A stretch of DNA of 64,000 nt from Micrococcales bacterium. Its GTDB lineage: Bacteria > Actinomycetota > Actinomycetes > Actinomycetales > Microbacteriaceae. The stretch spans positions 1-64,000 of the forward strand of contig CANGEU010000004.1 of the NCBI GenBank assembly GCA_947452985.1, read 5' to 3'. The position numbers and the translations under genes are program-made. Below are positions 16,075-25,590 of the stretch, piece by piece (positions within the stretch are counted from its first letter, which is position 1; each line of letters begins with the position of its first letter). A model generated the notes under the pieces. It was given only the letters and a program-made list of their open reading frames with translations. It was not told the DNA's origin and did not search any database.

Positions 16075-16844
16075 TGGCTAAGAGGAATCCTGAACGCAGG
16101 ATGAGCCTCGGTGGTCATCTTCGCGAACTTAGAAGTCGCCTTTACTGGTCCGCACTGTTTATCGGGTTAGCCGCAATAGGCGGTTGGTTCTTGTTCGAAC
16201 CGGTGTTTCATGTCCTTCAACAACCATTTAAAGACCTAGCAACTAACAACGGCATAAGCGCGACCATCAATTTTGGCAGTATCACCTCGTCCTTCGATGT
16301 GAGAATGCAAGTTTCACTTTTCTTAGGCATCATCATCGCCAGCCCTTTCTGGCTGTATAACCTCTGGGCCTATATATCACCTGCCTTGGATATACGAACC
16401 AAACGCATTTCAAGAACCTTCGTAGCGATTGCAAGCCCGCTTTTTCTAACCGGCTGCTACCTTGCCTGGATACTTATCCCAACCTTCGTCAAGAGTTTGC
16501 TTGGATTCACTCCAACCGATTCGAGTGCAATAATCTCCGCGAATGACTACATACTTTTCATCCTGAGGATACTTATCGTCTTCGGTATAGCTCTCGTTTT
16601 GCCGGCAGTTCTAGTGCTGCTCAACTATTTAGGAGTGATGACTGCTAAGAGCATCCTAAAAGGCTGGCGCATTGCGGTTTTTCTTTCGGCTCTGGTTTCT
16701 GCCATTGCAACTCCGGTCAGTGACCCAATGTCGATGCTCCTGCTAGCTGTTCCACTAATTGCCCTTTATTTTGTGGCCGCAGGAATTTCGGTTCTCATGG
16801 ACCGGCGCAAATCCAAAAAAACAGTTACACAAGATGCCTCCTGA
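16074..16844 (+). CDS. tatC: Sec-independent protein translocase TatC
   Basis: 256 residues with six predicted membrane helices. The conserved N-terminus MSLGGHLRELRSRL holds the HLxELRxR motif that recognises the twin-arginine signal. Further conserved features are the FEP segment near 42 and PFWLYNLWAYISPAL near 95-110. Length is normal. It overlaps the helicase gene by 11 nt. Together with TatA it forms a minimal Tat system; the bcc Rieske protein QcrA at 25.6 kb is a likely Tat client by family knowledge. Confidence 0.96.
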   Translation: MAKRNPERRMSLGGHLRELRSRLYWSALFIGLAAIGGWFLFEPVFHVLQQPFKDLATNNGISATINFGSITSSFDVRMQVSLFLGIIIASPFWLYNLWAYISPALDIRTKRISRTFVAIASPLFLTGCYLAWILIPTFVKSLLGFTPTDSSAIISANDYILFILRILIVFGIALVLPAVLVLLNYLGVMTAKSILKGWRIAVFLSALVSAIATPVSDPMSMLLLAVPLIALYFVAAGISVLMDRRKSKKTVTQDAS

Positions 16845-19278
16845 GAAAACGCCAGCGGAGCGCTTCGCTGAGGCAAAGTTCAAAGCCAAGACATCCGAAG
16901 TGGATGACTTTGCCAAGCTTCTTAAATTTCCTCTGGACGACTTCCAAGAGGAATCGTGTCGTGCAATTGCCCGCGGATCGGGTGTGCTTGTCGCGGCACC
17001 AACTGGCGCTGGAAAAACCGTTATTGGCGAGTTTGCCATTCACTTGGCTTTGCAAAGAGGGCAAAAGGTTTTCTACACCACTCCCATCAAGGCGCTGAGT
17101 AACCAGAAGTACCAAGAACTCATTACGCGTTATGGCGAAGACCGCGTGGGCATCTTGACCGGGGATAACAATACAAATGCTTCTGCCGACATTGTGGTCA
17201 TGACCACAGAGGTATTGCGAAACATGATTTACGCGAATTCGCTAAATCTAATGAACCTTGGGTTCGTAATCATGGACGAAGTCCACTACCTAGCTGATCG
17301 ATTCCGCGGCGCCGTTTGGGAAGAAGTTATTCTGCACCTTCCTCGAGACGTTCGCTTGGTGTCACTGAGCGCAACGGTTTCAAATGCCGAAGAATTTGGT
17401 GCTTGGCTAGATGAAGTCAGAGGCAAAACCGAGATCATAGTCTCGGAGAAACGTCCGGTACCACTCAACCAACATGTTCTTTTCGGCGCCGAATTAATTG
17501 ACCTTTTCCAAAACAACATGGGCGACAACCGAGTCAACTCGGAACTGGTTTCAATGCATGCTGCGAAATTACGAACTCCAGCTATAAAAAGCAATCGTCC
17601 TGGTCGCTATAAAGGCAGCTACCAAAATGAGCCGAAAATCCCAAAGCTCAGCAAGCCGGAGATTATCGAAGAGCTTGAAGATAACGACCTACTTCCAGCA
17701 ATTTTCTTCATCTTCTCAAGAGCCGCCTGCGATGCAGCAGTAAAGGCCTGCCAACACTCGAACCTGAGGCTTACAACCACCGAGGAACGCAAAGAGATTC
17801 GCGCCATCGTTGAAGACCGTTGCCGAGAGATCGCTGATGAAGACCTTGCTACGCTTGGCTACTTCGAGTGGCTCTCGAACCTAGAGAGGGGAGTGGCGGC
17901 TCACCACGCCGGCATGCTCCCAGCATTCAAAGAGATTGTTGAAGGGCTATTCCTGAAACGTCTTGTGCGCGTGGTCTTCGCCACAGAGACCTTGGCGCTA
18001 GGCATTAACATGCCAGCCAGAACAGTGGTTCTGGATCGCCTAGATAAGTTCAATGGCGAGGGCCGAGTACAAATTACTCCAGGTGAATACACTCAGCTAA
18101 CTGGTCGCGCTGGTCGTCGCGGAATTGATACCCAGGGTCACTCTGTTATTCAATGGGCTGGGAATCTAAACCCTGAGATGGTAGCCGGACTTGCCTCAAA
18201 ACGAACTTATCCACTCGTTAGTTCGTTTCGCCCTACATTCAATATGGCTGTGAACTTGATCACCGCGTTCTCAAGAAGCAGAGCACGTGAAGTTCTGGAA
18301 ACCTCTTTTGCTCAATTCCAAGCAGACCGTTCGGTGGTCCACCTGGCGAGAACAATTCGAGATCGAGAGATCTCGCTAGCCGGCTACGCAAAATCGATGG
18401 ATTGTCACCTAGGTGACTTCACGACCTACGCCAAACTGCGACGAGAAATCTCCGACTTCGAACGAAACCTCAGCTCAAACCGACCACGAGACCGCAAGGG
18501 CAAAGACCTTCGACAGAATTCCGGCCGGGCCGATAGCGAACGCAAGTTAACTCAGCTAAAGCAATCGCTAAAGTCTCATTCTTGCCACCGTTGCCCCGAG
18601 CGTGAGGAGCACGCTCGTTGGGGTGAACGCTGGTGGAAACTTCGTCGAGAAACCGATGCGGTCATCGACCAAATTGAATCTCGCACCAACCAGGTCGCCA
18701 AAACCTTTGACCGAATTTGCGAACTACTTGTTGAATTTGAGTATCTCTCAACAGATTCAAGCGGTGAGCTAGAGATTACTGAAGCCGGCTCAAAACTGGC
18801 CCTCATCTACGGGGAAAGAGATCTCCTAGTTGCCGAATCACTGCGTACCGGAATTTGGGACCGCGTTGATGCTGCAACACTGAGTGCCATAGTTTCAGCC
18901 TTGGTGTACGAACCTAGACGCGACGACGAACACGTGCAGCCAAGATTTCCGCGCGGCGATTTTGAGACCGTTTTCCTTGAGACTCGAGAATTGTGGCGAA
19001 CACTTGAGACCTCGACAAAGCGAAACAAGCTTCGACCTACGGAACCAATCGATGCCGGTGTTTCCTACGCAATTCATCGTTGGGTATCGGGAAGCAAGTT
19101 AGATAATGTTCTCTACGAAGCTGACTTGTTGGTCGGAGACTTTATTCGCCTCTGTAAGCAAATTATTGACCTTCTCGAGCAAGTTTCCAGAGCGGCCGAC
19201 GAACCATTGAAGGCCACTGCAAACGTCGCCATTGATCTTATGAAGCGAGGGATTGTTGCTTACTCTTACTACGTCTAA
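16834..19278 (+). CDS. helY: Ski2/Mtr4-like DEAD/DEAH-box RNA helicase (HelY type)
   Basis: 814 residues. Helicase motifs in order: Walker A APTGAGKT (near 55), motif Ib, DEVH box (MDEVHYLADRFRG near 150), SAT motif LSATVSN near 180, motif VI LTGRAGRRGID near 425. A middle Cys-rich element CHRCPEREEHARW is typical of actinobacterial HelY. The C-terminal helical DSHCT-like region resembles eukaryotic Mtr4/Ski2 exosome helicases, suggesting a role in RNA turnover. An in-frame start at 16759 would lie far inside tatC; the ATG at 16834 is preferred. Confidence 0.92.
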   Translation: MPPEKTPAERFAEAKFKAKTSEVDDFAKLLKFPLDDFQEESCRAIARGSGVLVAAPTGAGKTVIGEFAIHLALQRGQKVFYTTPIKALSNQKYQELITRYGEDRVGILTGDNNTNASADIVVMTTEVLRNMIYANSLNLMNLGFVIMDEVHYLADRFRGAVWEEVILHLPRDVRLVSLSATVSNAEEFGAWLDEVRGKTEIIVSEKRPVPLNQHVLFGAELIDLFQNNMGDNRVNSELVSMHAAKLRTPAIKSNRPGRYKGSYQNEPKIPKLSKPEIIEELEDNDLLPAIFFIFSRAACDAAVKACQHSNLRLTTTEERKEIRAIVEDRCREIADEDLATLGYFEWLSNLERGVAAHHAGMLPAFKEIVEGLFLKRLVRVVFATETLALGINMPARTVVLDRLDKFNGEGRVQITPGEYTQLTGRAGRRGIDTQGHSVIQWAGNLNPEMVAGLASKRTYPLVSSFRPTFNMAVNLITAFSRSRAREVLETSFAQFQADRSVVHLARTIRDREISLAGYAKSMDCHLGDFTTYAKLRREISDFERNLSSNRPRDRKGKDLRQNSGRADSERKLTQLKQSLKSHSCHRCPEREEHARWGERWWKLRRETDAVIDQIESRTNQVAKTFDRICELLVEFEYLSTDSSGELEITEAGSKLALIYGERDLLVAESLRTGIWDRVDAATLSAIVSALVYEPRRDDEHVQPRFPRGDFETVFLETRELWRTLETSTKRNKLRPTEPIDAGVSYAIHRWVSGSKLDNVLYEADLLVGDFIRLCKQIIDLLEQVSRAADEPLKATANVAIDLMKRGIVAYSYYV

Positions 19279-20755
19279 ACGAGCCTTCATCGCCTTGCTA
19301 GGTGGATTCATCGCCTACTTCGCCTATCCAAGTGCGAACTTTTGGCCTGCAATTTTCGTTTCGGTTGCCGGCCTTTATTTTTCGGTTAGGGGCCTCACTT
19401 TTTGGAAAGCTGTTGGCATTGGCTTTCTAGGTGGCTCGGCTTTCTACGTCGCCCAGATTTACTGGATTAGTCAATACCTAGGTCCGAGGCCACTGATTGC
19501 CCTAGCAGGGCTGGAGGCTTTGATTTATGCGCTCGTCGCCGGTTGTATTGGACTGATAAGTTCTCGCAATTTGTCACCATGGGTTCTTTCGCTTGCGGTG
19601 GCAGCTATCTGGACCGGAAGAGAATGGTTTGCCACTCATTTTCCTTACGGAGGCTTTCCTTGGAGTCGTGTTGCCATGTCTCAGGCCGACTCTCCGTTGG
19701 CTTTCTGGGTTTCCATCGGTGGTTTTGGACTACTTAGTTTCCTGATAGTCGCTTTCACTGTTTTCTCCTTGGAGTCATTATTTAAAGGCTTTAGAGCACA
19801 CCTGAAGGTCTTGGCAATTACACTCGCTGCACTATTCGCAATTCCGATCGGGCTTGCCAGCCTTCCAGCCAGCACAACTGGAACAATGCGAATCGTTGGA
19901 ATTCAGGGAAACGCTAACGCTGGTCTTTTCGCAAACGAAGTACGTGGCACGATTAGAGACAATCATCTCCATGCGACCTACGACTTTTTGAAAACAGGGG
20001 AGAAATTCGATCTAGTGGTTTGGCCTGAGAATGCCAGCGACTGGAACCCGGACGACGACGATGAAACCAAGCAAATTTTGACCGACCTTGTGAACAATTC
20101 ACTAAAGAAACCCCTGATTTTCGGAACAATCACTACTGCCGGTGATCGAATGTACAACAGTTCAAAAATTTGGCTACCTGGCAGGGGAGAGGTCGACCAG
20201 TACGACAAAAAGCGACCGGTTCCTTTTGGAGAGTATGTTCCTGACCGTGAATTCTTCTATCAGCTTTCACCTGATTTAGTTGGGATGATTTCGCGCGGCT
20301 ACGACTTCGGAACGCGAGATGGAATTTTTGAAGTTGATGGCGAGAAGCTCGGCATCTTGATTTGTTTCGAGGAAGCGATTGATGAACTCCCTAGGGACCT
20401 GGTGAGTGCCGGAGCATCAGTGATAATTGCTCAAACCAACAATGCAGATTTCGGTCATAGCGACGAAAGCGTTCAGCAGTTGGCAATAGCCCGGCTTAGA
20501 GCGATAGAGACCGGCAGGGCAATTGTGAACATCTCAACGGTTGGGCCATCGGCCATTATCGATAGCCACGGAAAGTTACTAGACGGGTCACCTGGCTATG
20601 TTGCCGACTATGTGATTGCAGATGTGCCTAAATCTCAAGCACTAACAATCACCATGCTTGGCGGTTGGATGTTTGACCCAGCAATGGCTGTGGTGGCAGG
20701 AATTTTGGCAGTTTGGTTGATCGTCGATAACCGGCGAAAGACTACGAGACTTTAG
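19253..20755 (+). CDS. lnt: Apolipoprotein N-acyltransferase
   Basis: 500 residues: an N-terminal membrane domain (about 1-205, six helices) and a nitrilase-fold domain with the catalytic triad Glu in VWPENASD (near 262), Lys in DKKRPVPFGEY (near 320) and Cys in LICFEEA (near 371), then a final membrane helix. It N-acylates the lipoprotein Cys after signal peptide cleavage and would act on lipoproteins such as the FKBP protein upstream. Start is one of two adjacent TTG codons (19253 or 19256); the GAGGG site fits 19256 better. It overlaps helY by about 26 nt and the convergent rbpA by 4 nt. No Ppm1 synthase is fused to it. Confidence 0.93.
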   Translation: MLLTLTTSKRAFIALLGGFIAYFAYPSANFWPAIFVSVAGLYFSVRGLTFWKAVGIGFLGGSAFYVAQIYWISQYLGPRPLIALAGLEALIYALVAGCIGLISSRNLSPWVLSLAVAAIWTGREWFATHFPYGGFPWSRVAMSQADSPLAFWVSIGGFGLLSFLIVAFTVFSLESLFKGFRAHLKVLAITLAALFAIPIGLASLPASTTGTMRIVGIQGNANAGLFANEVRGTIRDNHLHATYDFLKTGEKFDLVVWPENASDWNPDDDDETKQILTDLVNNSLKKPLIFGTITTAGDRMYNSSKIWLPGRGEVDQYDKKRPVPFGEYVPDREFFYQLSPDLVGMISRGYDFGTRDGIFEVDGEKLGILICFEEAIDELPRDLVSAGASVIIAQTNNADFGHSDESVQQLAIARLRAIETGRAIVNISTVGPSAIIDSHGKLLDGSPGYVADYVIADVPKSQALTITMLGGWMFDPAMAVVAGILAVWLIVDNRRKTTRL

Positions 20756-21111
20756 CCGTTTTTAGCTGCTGCTCGGCGAGCGCGAATGTCTTCGAGACGC
20801 TCCTGCAGAATCTCATCAAGTTCTTCGATGCTGCGGCGTTCAAGAAGCATCTCCCAGTGGGTGCGGGCAACCTTTTCGTCGCTGTCTTCCAATTCAACCT
20901 TGTTGCCATCGGCCAACAGGGTAGCGGTGGTTCCACAAACCTTGCACTGCCAGGTCTGGGGTAGGTCTGCCTCAGCGGCAAAGACCATTTCGGTTTCGTG
21001 GTTTTCAGCGCAGCGGTATAGGTGCTTGTTACGCTCTGCAAGTACTACGCCAGCTTCCGACTCAAGACTCTGAGTTCCCAAACGCATTCCGCGCATTGTC
21101 TGCTGTGCCAT
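20752..21111 (-). CDS. rbpA: RNA polymerase-binding protein RbpA
   Basis: 119 residues. RbpA is specific to Actinobacteria; it binds the beta' subunit and group I sigma factors and stabilises the open complex. The core zinc-ribbon-like fold is seen in YRCAENH and WQCKVCGTTA (Cys34, Cys56, Cys59), followed by the basic linker and the C-terminal sigma-interacting helix. The N-terminal tail is MAQQTMRGMRLGTQS. Its ATG shares one base with the stop of the upstream phosphodiesterase gene, and AGAGGT precedes it. Confidence 0.97.
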   Translation of the reverse strand: MAQQTMRGMRLGTQSLESEAGVVLAERNKHLYRCAENHETEMVFAAEADLPQTWQCKVCGTTATLLADGNKVELEDSDEKVARTHWEMLLERRSIEELDEILQERLEDIRARRAAAKNG

Positions 21112-21881
21112 TACTTACCTCTTCCGCGGCTTTCGCCAAATCGTTCAACCATCATTTTACTCTTGTCGGTGACAATTCCTTTGGCACCTAGGGCTACTAG
21201 CCTTTTAGCTTCTTCAAAGTCGTTGATGGTCCAGTAGTGCACTTCAACACCAAAGCTGTTGATTTTATTCACAAATTCCTGGTTATCGAACCTAATTGGG
21301 CCGGCTTTTACAGGGACCTGCAAAGCGTCAATGGACTTCAAAGTCTTTGAGAGCACCTTCTCAGCACCAACCAGGTGCAGGAACCAGATACTTAGAAGCG
21401 TGGTGGCGTCTGTTGATGTAGCGACCCCTGGCAATTGCCGGATCGCGCTCAGCCGCCGTTTTTTAGAAAAGGATGAAACCAGAACCCGGTCCTCGGCTTT
21501 TGCTTCCCTTATGTCTAAAACAGTGGGTGTGACGGCATCTTTTGCCTTGATGTCGATGTTCCATTTTGCGTTTGGGAACCTAGCTAGAGCATCGGCGAGT
21601 GTTGGTATTTGAGCTTTAACAGCAGCCAAGATTGAACGAAGGTCCTGAAGCGTAAGGTCGGAGACCTTGCGCTGAACCCCAGCGATTCGACGCAGATCGG
21701 CATCGTGAAAAAGCACAGCAACACCATCTGCGGTAACTTGAACGTCGGTTTCAAGGAACAGAACCCCCGAGTCCAAAGCAAATCTGAACGCTTCTAAGGT
21801 GTTTTCAACGGCGCCACCTTCTGTGGAACCTCGATGAGCGAAAATCTTCAAGCCTGCAGGGGAGAGGTAAGGCTTCAACAA
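21111..21881 (-). CDS. Glycerophosphodiester phosphodiesterase
   Basis: 256 residues, GDPD TIM-barrel. Metal and catalytic residues are visible in AHRGSTEG (His/Arg, near 16), ENTLEAF (Glu, near 27), ETDVQVTADG (Glu/Asp near 45) and FHDADL (His near 58). It cleaves glycerophosphodiesters from phospholipid turnover to glycerol-3-phosphate and an alcohol. No signal peptide, so cytoplasmic. Start is TTG (21881) with GGGAG upstream. It is cotranscribed with rbpA. Confidence 0.9.
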   Translation of the reverse strand: MLKPYLSPAGLKIFAHRGSTEGGAVENTLEAFRFALDSGVLFLETDVQVTADGVAVLFHDADLRRIAGVQRKVSDLTLQDLRSILAAVKAQIPTLADALARFPNAKWNIDIKAKDAVTPTVLDIREAKAEDRVLVSSFSKKRRLSAIRQLPGVATSTDATTLLSIWFLHLVGAEKVLSKTLKSIDALQVPVKAGPIRFDNQEFVNKINSFGVEVHYWTINDFEEAKRLVALGAKGIVTDKSKMMVERFGESRGRGK

Positions 21882-21900
21882 CTATCTCCCTGCTGACGAA

Positions 21901-21906
21901 TAGGCT
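21901..21906 (+). promoter_or_regulatory. Predicted -10 of the YczE-NUDIX unit (leaderless)
   Basis: TAGGCT is followed by 7 nt and the ATG at 21914, which favours that ATG over the GTG at 21908. Confidence 0.45.
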
Positions 21907-21913
21907 TGTGCTT

Positions 21914-22531
21914 ATGTCCAACCAATCTATAAGAACATTCTTGTTTCGATTCACGAAGCTGAATGTTGGTCTGTTTATTTATGGTTTGGGCATTGCCATG
22001 CTTGTGCATGCCGACATCGGCATTCCGCCTTGGGATGTGTTCGCGCAGGGAATCTCAATCAAGACCGGCCTTACCTTTGGATGGTCGACCGTTGTCGTTA
22101 GCGTCATCGTTTTGATCTGTTGGCTGCCACTAAAGCAAAAATACGGAATCGGTACTGTTCTGAACGGCTTGCTAATTGGCGTCTGGTGTGACGTCTGGAC
22201 TCCTTGGTTGCCTTCCTTCACCGAATACTGGCAACATCTAGCAGAGTTCATTCTGGCAATGCTGATCGTTGCCACGGCTACTGGAATGTACATCAGCTCT
22301 CATCTGGGTAAAGGCCCACGTGATGGAATTATGGTTGGCACCGCAGAAGTTCTTGGCTGGCCGTTTTGGATTGTCAGAACCATGTTTGAAGCGACCGTTT
22401 TGATCATTGGTTGGTCTATGGGCGGGCACGTCCGCGAAGGAACCCTGATTTTCGCGGTGTGTATCGGTTACCTGATGCAAACCTCTATGAAACTGTTCGG
22501 TGTTCCTGCTCAGAAGCGTTCTAAGAAGTGA
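21914..22531 (+). CDS. YczE/YitT-like integral membrane protein
   Basis: 205 residues, about five membrane helices. The conserved N-terminal block GLGIAMLVHADIGIPPWDVF and the later SSHLGKGPRDGIMVG segment are marks of the YczE family (related to YitT/YyaS). Function in the family is unsettled; Bacillus YczE affects lipopeptide production. It is coupled to the NUDIX gene by a GTGA overlap. Small size and a Gly-Pro-Arg-Asp loop suggest a transporter-like or scaffold role, but this is a guess. Confidence 0.82.
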   Translation: MSNQSIRTFLFRFTKLNVGLFIYGLGIAMLVHADIGIPPWDVFAQGISIKTGLTFGWSTVVVSVIVLICWLPLKQKYGIGTVLNGLLIGVWCDVWTPWLPSFTEYWQHLAEFILAMLIVATATGMYISSHLGKGPRDGIMVGTAEVLGWPFWIVRTMFEATVLIIGWSMGGHVREGTLIFAVCIGYLMQTSMKLFGVPAQKRSKK

Positions 22532-22986
22532 CGCAGCCGGGCGAATTTCGCAAGACAGCTCGAGTGTTGCTCAGAAAGCCTTCTGGACAGCTATTTCTGC
22601 TGCTAACTCATTTCGACCCTGAGGTTGGTCTTCCAGCCCGCTGGATAACTCCTGGCGGAGGAATTGACGGTTCGGAAACGCCCAAACAAGCTGCAGTTCG
22701 AGAATTGTTTGAAGAAACCGGAATTGTCGTGTCTGGCGATGACCTGGGTGAACCAATCGCAGAACTCGAAGGAACTTGGAACTGGGCCGATGGAATCAAT
22801 TCACACGGTTACCACGACACATTTTTTGAACTGATAGTTTCTGATTTTGTTTTAGACAACTCGTCGTGGACCGATGATGAACGCAGAGACGTTCTGGAGT
22901 ATCGCTGGTGGACTCTGGCAGAGCTCAAAAGCACAACTGAGCCGGTTGGACCTCACGGTCTGATTGAATTCATAATGAACCGATAA
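22528..22986 (+). CDS. NUDIX hydrolase
   Basis: 152 residues with an intact Nudix box starting GGGIDGSE and ending RELFEETGI (about 47-69), which binds the metal and hydrolyses nucleoside diphosphate-linked compounds. An EYRWWTLAEL segment near the C-terminus is typical of ADP-ribose or mutator-type members. The substrate cannot be told. Start is GTG overlapping the stop of the YczE-like gene. Confidence 0.87.
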   Translation: MTQPGEFRKTARVLLRKPSGQLFLLLTHFDPEVGLPARWITPGGGIDGSETPKQAAVRELFEETGIVVSGDDLGEPIAELEGTWNWADGINSHGYHDTFFELIVSDFVLDNSSWTDDERRDVLEYRWWTLAELKSTTEPVGPHGLIEFIMNR

Positions 22987-23009
22987 TGAACATTATGTCA
23001 AGTAGCGTT

Positions 23010-24065
23010 TTACGACTGGGTAGCGCTCATCCAGGCAGAAAGCTTTGCTTCGCCCCTACCATCTTGCAAAGCCTCGGTAACCTGAAGTAACGCGCTGTCG
23101 AAACGTTCCGTCAAAGGTTCTTCGAGTTTGGACGCATCTTTTGCCAATTCGTACGCAACCACACCGGCAGCTGCATTCAATCGAACGATGTCGACGATCG
23201 GTCCGGTTAGATTGCCTTCGAAAAGAGATTTCGCAATGTGCGCGTTATGTTGTGGGTCTCCACCAAGCAATTCATCAAGATGCGCCACAGCAATGCCCAG
23301 ATGAGCAGGATTTAGTGTCGAATGACGTACCACTCCCCCTGCAACTTCCCAAATATCGCTCACTCCAGTGGTCGTAAGCTCGTCCAACCCATCATTTCCA
23401 CGGAATACAAGCGCTGAGCGGCCTCGATTTGCCACTTCTTGGGCCATGAGTGGTGCAACTTCAACGTTGGCAACGCCAAGTGATGTGGCAATTGGCTGAG
23501 CAGGGTTAGCCAATGGGCCTAAGAAGTTGAAGGTTGTGGGAACACCTAGCTCGCGACGTATCGGTGCCACGTAACGCATGGCTGGGTGAAATACCGGTGC
23601 GAAAAAGAACGTGATACCCACTTCTCGGAAAACGTCGGCAACACGTTCTGGGGACAGGTCCAAACGTATCCCTAAGACTTCGAGCATCTCCGACGAGCCA
23701 GTTTTCCCACTGGCGGATCGAGAACCGTGCTTCATTACTGGAATTCCAGCCGCGGAAGTCAAAATCGACGCCATAGACGAAATGTTCACAGTACCGACCA
23801 TGTCACCACCGGTGCCAACTATGTCTACTGCATCGCTGCCGGTGTCAAGAATCACTGCGTTGCGAAGCATGACGTCGACTAAACCGGCCAATTCATCGAC
23901 GGTCTCCCCTTTTGAACGCAAAGCAAGCATGAAAGCGCCAACCTGGGCATCGCTTGCATCGCCAGCCATAATCTGAGTCATCGCCCAGTTAGCTTCTTCG
24001 CGCTCCAAAGCCTGTTTCTGAAGCAATTTGCCTAAAATTTCGGCCCACGAATTTGCAAGTGTCAT
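23010..24065 (-). CDS. trpD: Anthranilate phosphoribosyltransferase
   Basis: 351 residues, second step of tryptophan synthesis, joining anthranilate and PRPP. Motifs: the GTGGD PRPP-binding loop near 85-89, the KHGSRSASGKTGSSE segment near 112-126, and NFLGPLANP near 172. The ATG at 24065 lies 7 nt after TAAACT, so it is preferred to the TTG at 24086. No other trp genes are adjacent; it is divergent from ctaE. No attenuator is visible in the 72-nt gap, so tryptophan control would have to come from elsewhere. Confidence 0.93.
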   Translation of the reverse strand: MTLANSWAEILGKLLQKQALEREEANWAMTQIMAGDASDAQVGAFMLALRSKGETVDELAGLVDVMLRNAVILDTGSDAVDIVGTGGDMVGTVNISSMASILTSAAGIPVMKHGSRSASGKTGSSEMLEVLGIRLDLSPERVADVFREVGITFFFAPVFHPAMRYVAPIRRELGVPTTFNFLGPLANPAQPIATSLGVANVEVAPLMAQEVANRGRSALVFRGNDGLDELTTTGVSDIWEVAGGVVRHSTLNPAHLGIAVAHLDELLGGDPQHNAHIAKSLFEGNLTGPIVDIVRLNAAAGVVAYELAKDASKLEEPLTERFDSALLQVTEALQDGRGEAKLSAWMSATQS

Positions 24066-24072
24066 AACTAGA

Positions 24073-24078
24073 AGTTTA
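24073..24078 (-). promoter_or_regulatory. Predicted -10 of trpD (leaderless)
   Basis: TAAACT on the minus strand, 7 nt before the ATG at 24065. Confidence 0.48.
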
Positions 24079-24125
24079 TTGCTCAAAACACCCCAAAATC
24101 CCCTCCTCGGACATCGTCCAAGCGT

Positions 24126-24131
24126 TATGAT
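24126..24131 (+). promoter_or_regulatory. Predicted -10 of the ctaE-qcrCAB operon (leaderless)
   Basis: TATGAT is followed by 6 nt (TTAGTT) and the ATG at 24138. A respiratory operon with a leaderless first gene fits the pattern across this window. Confidence 0.55.
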
Positions 24132-24137
24132 TTAGTT

Positions 24138-24755
24138 ATGACTGCGACCACAGCTAGTTCAAAGCAAATCAATCGCCCTAGTCCAACCTCGGTGGGAACC
24201 ATTGTTTGGCTCGGAAGTGAAGTTATGTTCTTCGCGGCACTGTTCGCGATGTATTTCTCACTCCGCACCTCATCCCCTGAATTATGGGCTGCCGAAACCG
24301 CGAAGCTGAACGTTCCGTTCGCTCTAACCAACACCCTGATCCTGGTAGCGTCTTCGTTCACAGCCCAGTTCGGTGTATTCGCCGCCGAGCGCATGCAACC
24401 ACGCGCAACTGGCCTCTCCCCTATGAAATGGGGAATGGTTGAGTGGTTCCTGGTTTCCTATGTCCTTGGTGCCATCTTCGTATCGGGCCAGGTATGGGAG
24501 TACGCAAACCTAATCTCGGAAAATGTAGCTTTTGACTCAAACTCTTACGCAAGCGCGTTCTACCTGACTACCGGATTCCACGCACTTCACGTGACCGGCG
24601 GTCTTATCGCCATGCTAATCGTTGTCGGGCGCACCTTCGCGGCTCGCAAATTTGGTCACGCAGAGGCAACCGCTTCGATTGTTGTTTCCTACTACTGGCA
24701 CTTCGTAGACGTTGTCTGGGTTGGTCTGTTCCTAATCATTTACGTCCTCAAGTAA
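24138..24755 (+). CDS. ctaE: Cytochrome c oxidase subunit III
   Basis: 205 residues with five membrane helices, of the aa3 oxidase. Conserved features are [16 protein letters not shown] (helix 1, near 28-43), FHALHVTGG (near 153) and the final [14 protein letters not shown] helix. It leads ctaE-qcrC-qcrA-qcrB, the standard actinobacterial order in which the oxidase subunit is made together with the bcc complex that forms the III2IV2 supercomplex. The catalytic subunits ctaC and ctaD are not in this window. Confidence 0.96.
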   Translation: MTATTASSKQINRPSPTSVGTIVWLGSEVMFFAALFAMYFSLRTSSPELWAAETAKLNVPFALTNTLILVASSFTAQFGVFAAERMQPRATGLSPMKWGMVEWFLVSYVLGAIFVSGQVWEYANLISENVAFDSNSYASAFYLTTGFHALHVTGGLIAMLIVVGRTFAARKFGHAEATASIVVSYYWHFVDVVWVGLFLIIYVLK

Positions 24756-24772
24756 GCATCGAGAGAAACCAA

Positions 24773-25564
24773 ATGGCAAATAAATCAAAGAAGTTCTCGC
24801 GCAGGAGCCCTTTCGCTGCTGTCGTTGTTGTTCTAGCTGGATTGTTGGTAAGTGGCGGTTCTTATGTTGCGGCTACCGCGGCAGTAACCAACACCACCAA
24901 AGCCGAAGTAGATCAAGCAACCATCGACACCGGCAAGAAACTGTTCTTGGCTAACTGCGCAAGCTGCCATGGTAAGAACGCAGAAGGAACTGCAAACGCA
25001 CCTTCACTTATCGGCGTTGGAGCAGCTTCGGTTGACTTCCAGGTTGCCACCGGACGTATGCCAGGCCAGGCTTCTGGCCCTCAGCTACAGGTAAAGCCAG
25101 TTCAGTTCAAGCAAGAAGACATCGATGCACTAGCAGCCTATGTAGCATCTCTGGCACCAGGCCCAGAAGTGCCTACCGACGCTTATCTTGCACAATCAGG
25201 CGACGCCACTCACGGTGGAGAACTTTTCCGTATCAACTGTGCAATGTGTCACAACGCGGTCGGTGCCGGTGGTGCACTAACCCAGGGCAAGTACGCACCA
25301 AGCCTCCGTAACACCAGCGCAAAGCACATTTATGAGGCAATGGTTACAGGCCCTCAGAACATGCCAGTGTTCTCGAACAGCAACCTATCCCCTGCCGACA
25401 AGACTGACATCATCTCTTACCTTCAGTACGTTCAGGAAAACCCTTCGATCGGTGGAGACGAGTTGGGGAATTTAGGACCTGTTGCAGAAGGTTTGATCGC
25501 ATGGTTGGCCATGCTAGGTGGAATTGTCGTAATCACTATCTGGCTCGGCGCTAAGTCGAACTAA
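24773..25564 (+). CDS. qcrC: Cytochrome bc1 complex diheme cytochrome c subunit
   Basis: 263 residues. One N-terminal membrane helix (about 15-38), two cytochrome c domains each with a CxxCH heme site (CASCH near 62-66 and CAMCH near 152-156), and a C-terminal membrane helix (about 240-260). The diheme design of Actinobacteria wires the bcc complex directly to the aa3 oxidase without a soluble cytochrome c. It lies 17 nt after ctaE. Confidence 0.96.
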   Translation: MANKSKKFSRRSPFAAVVVVLAGLLVSGGSYVAATAAVTNTTKAEVDQATIDTGKKLFLANCASCHGKNAEGTANAPSLIGVGAASVDFQVATGRMPGQASGPQLQVKPVQFKQEDIDALAAYVASLAPGPEVPTDAYLAQSGDATHGGELFRINCAMCHNAVGAGGALTQGKYAPSLRNTSAKHIYEAMVTGPQNMPVFSNSNLSPADKTDIISYLQYVQENPSIGGDELGNLGPVAEGLIAWLAMLGGIVVITIWLGAKSN

Positions 25565-25590
25565 CGTCAAGATAAGGAAAGAAAACCCAA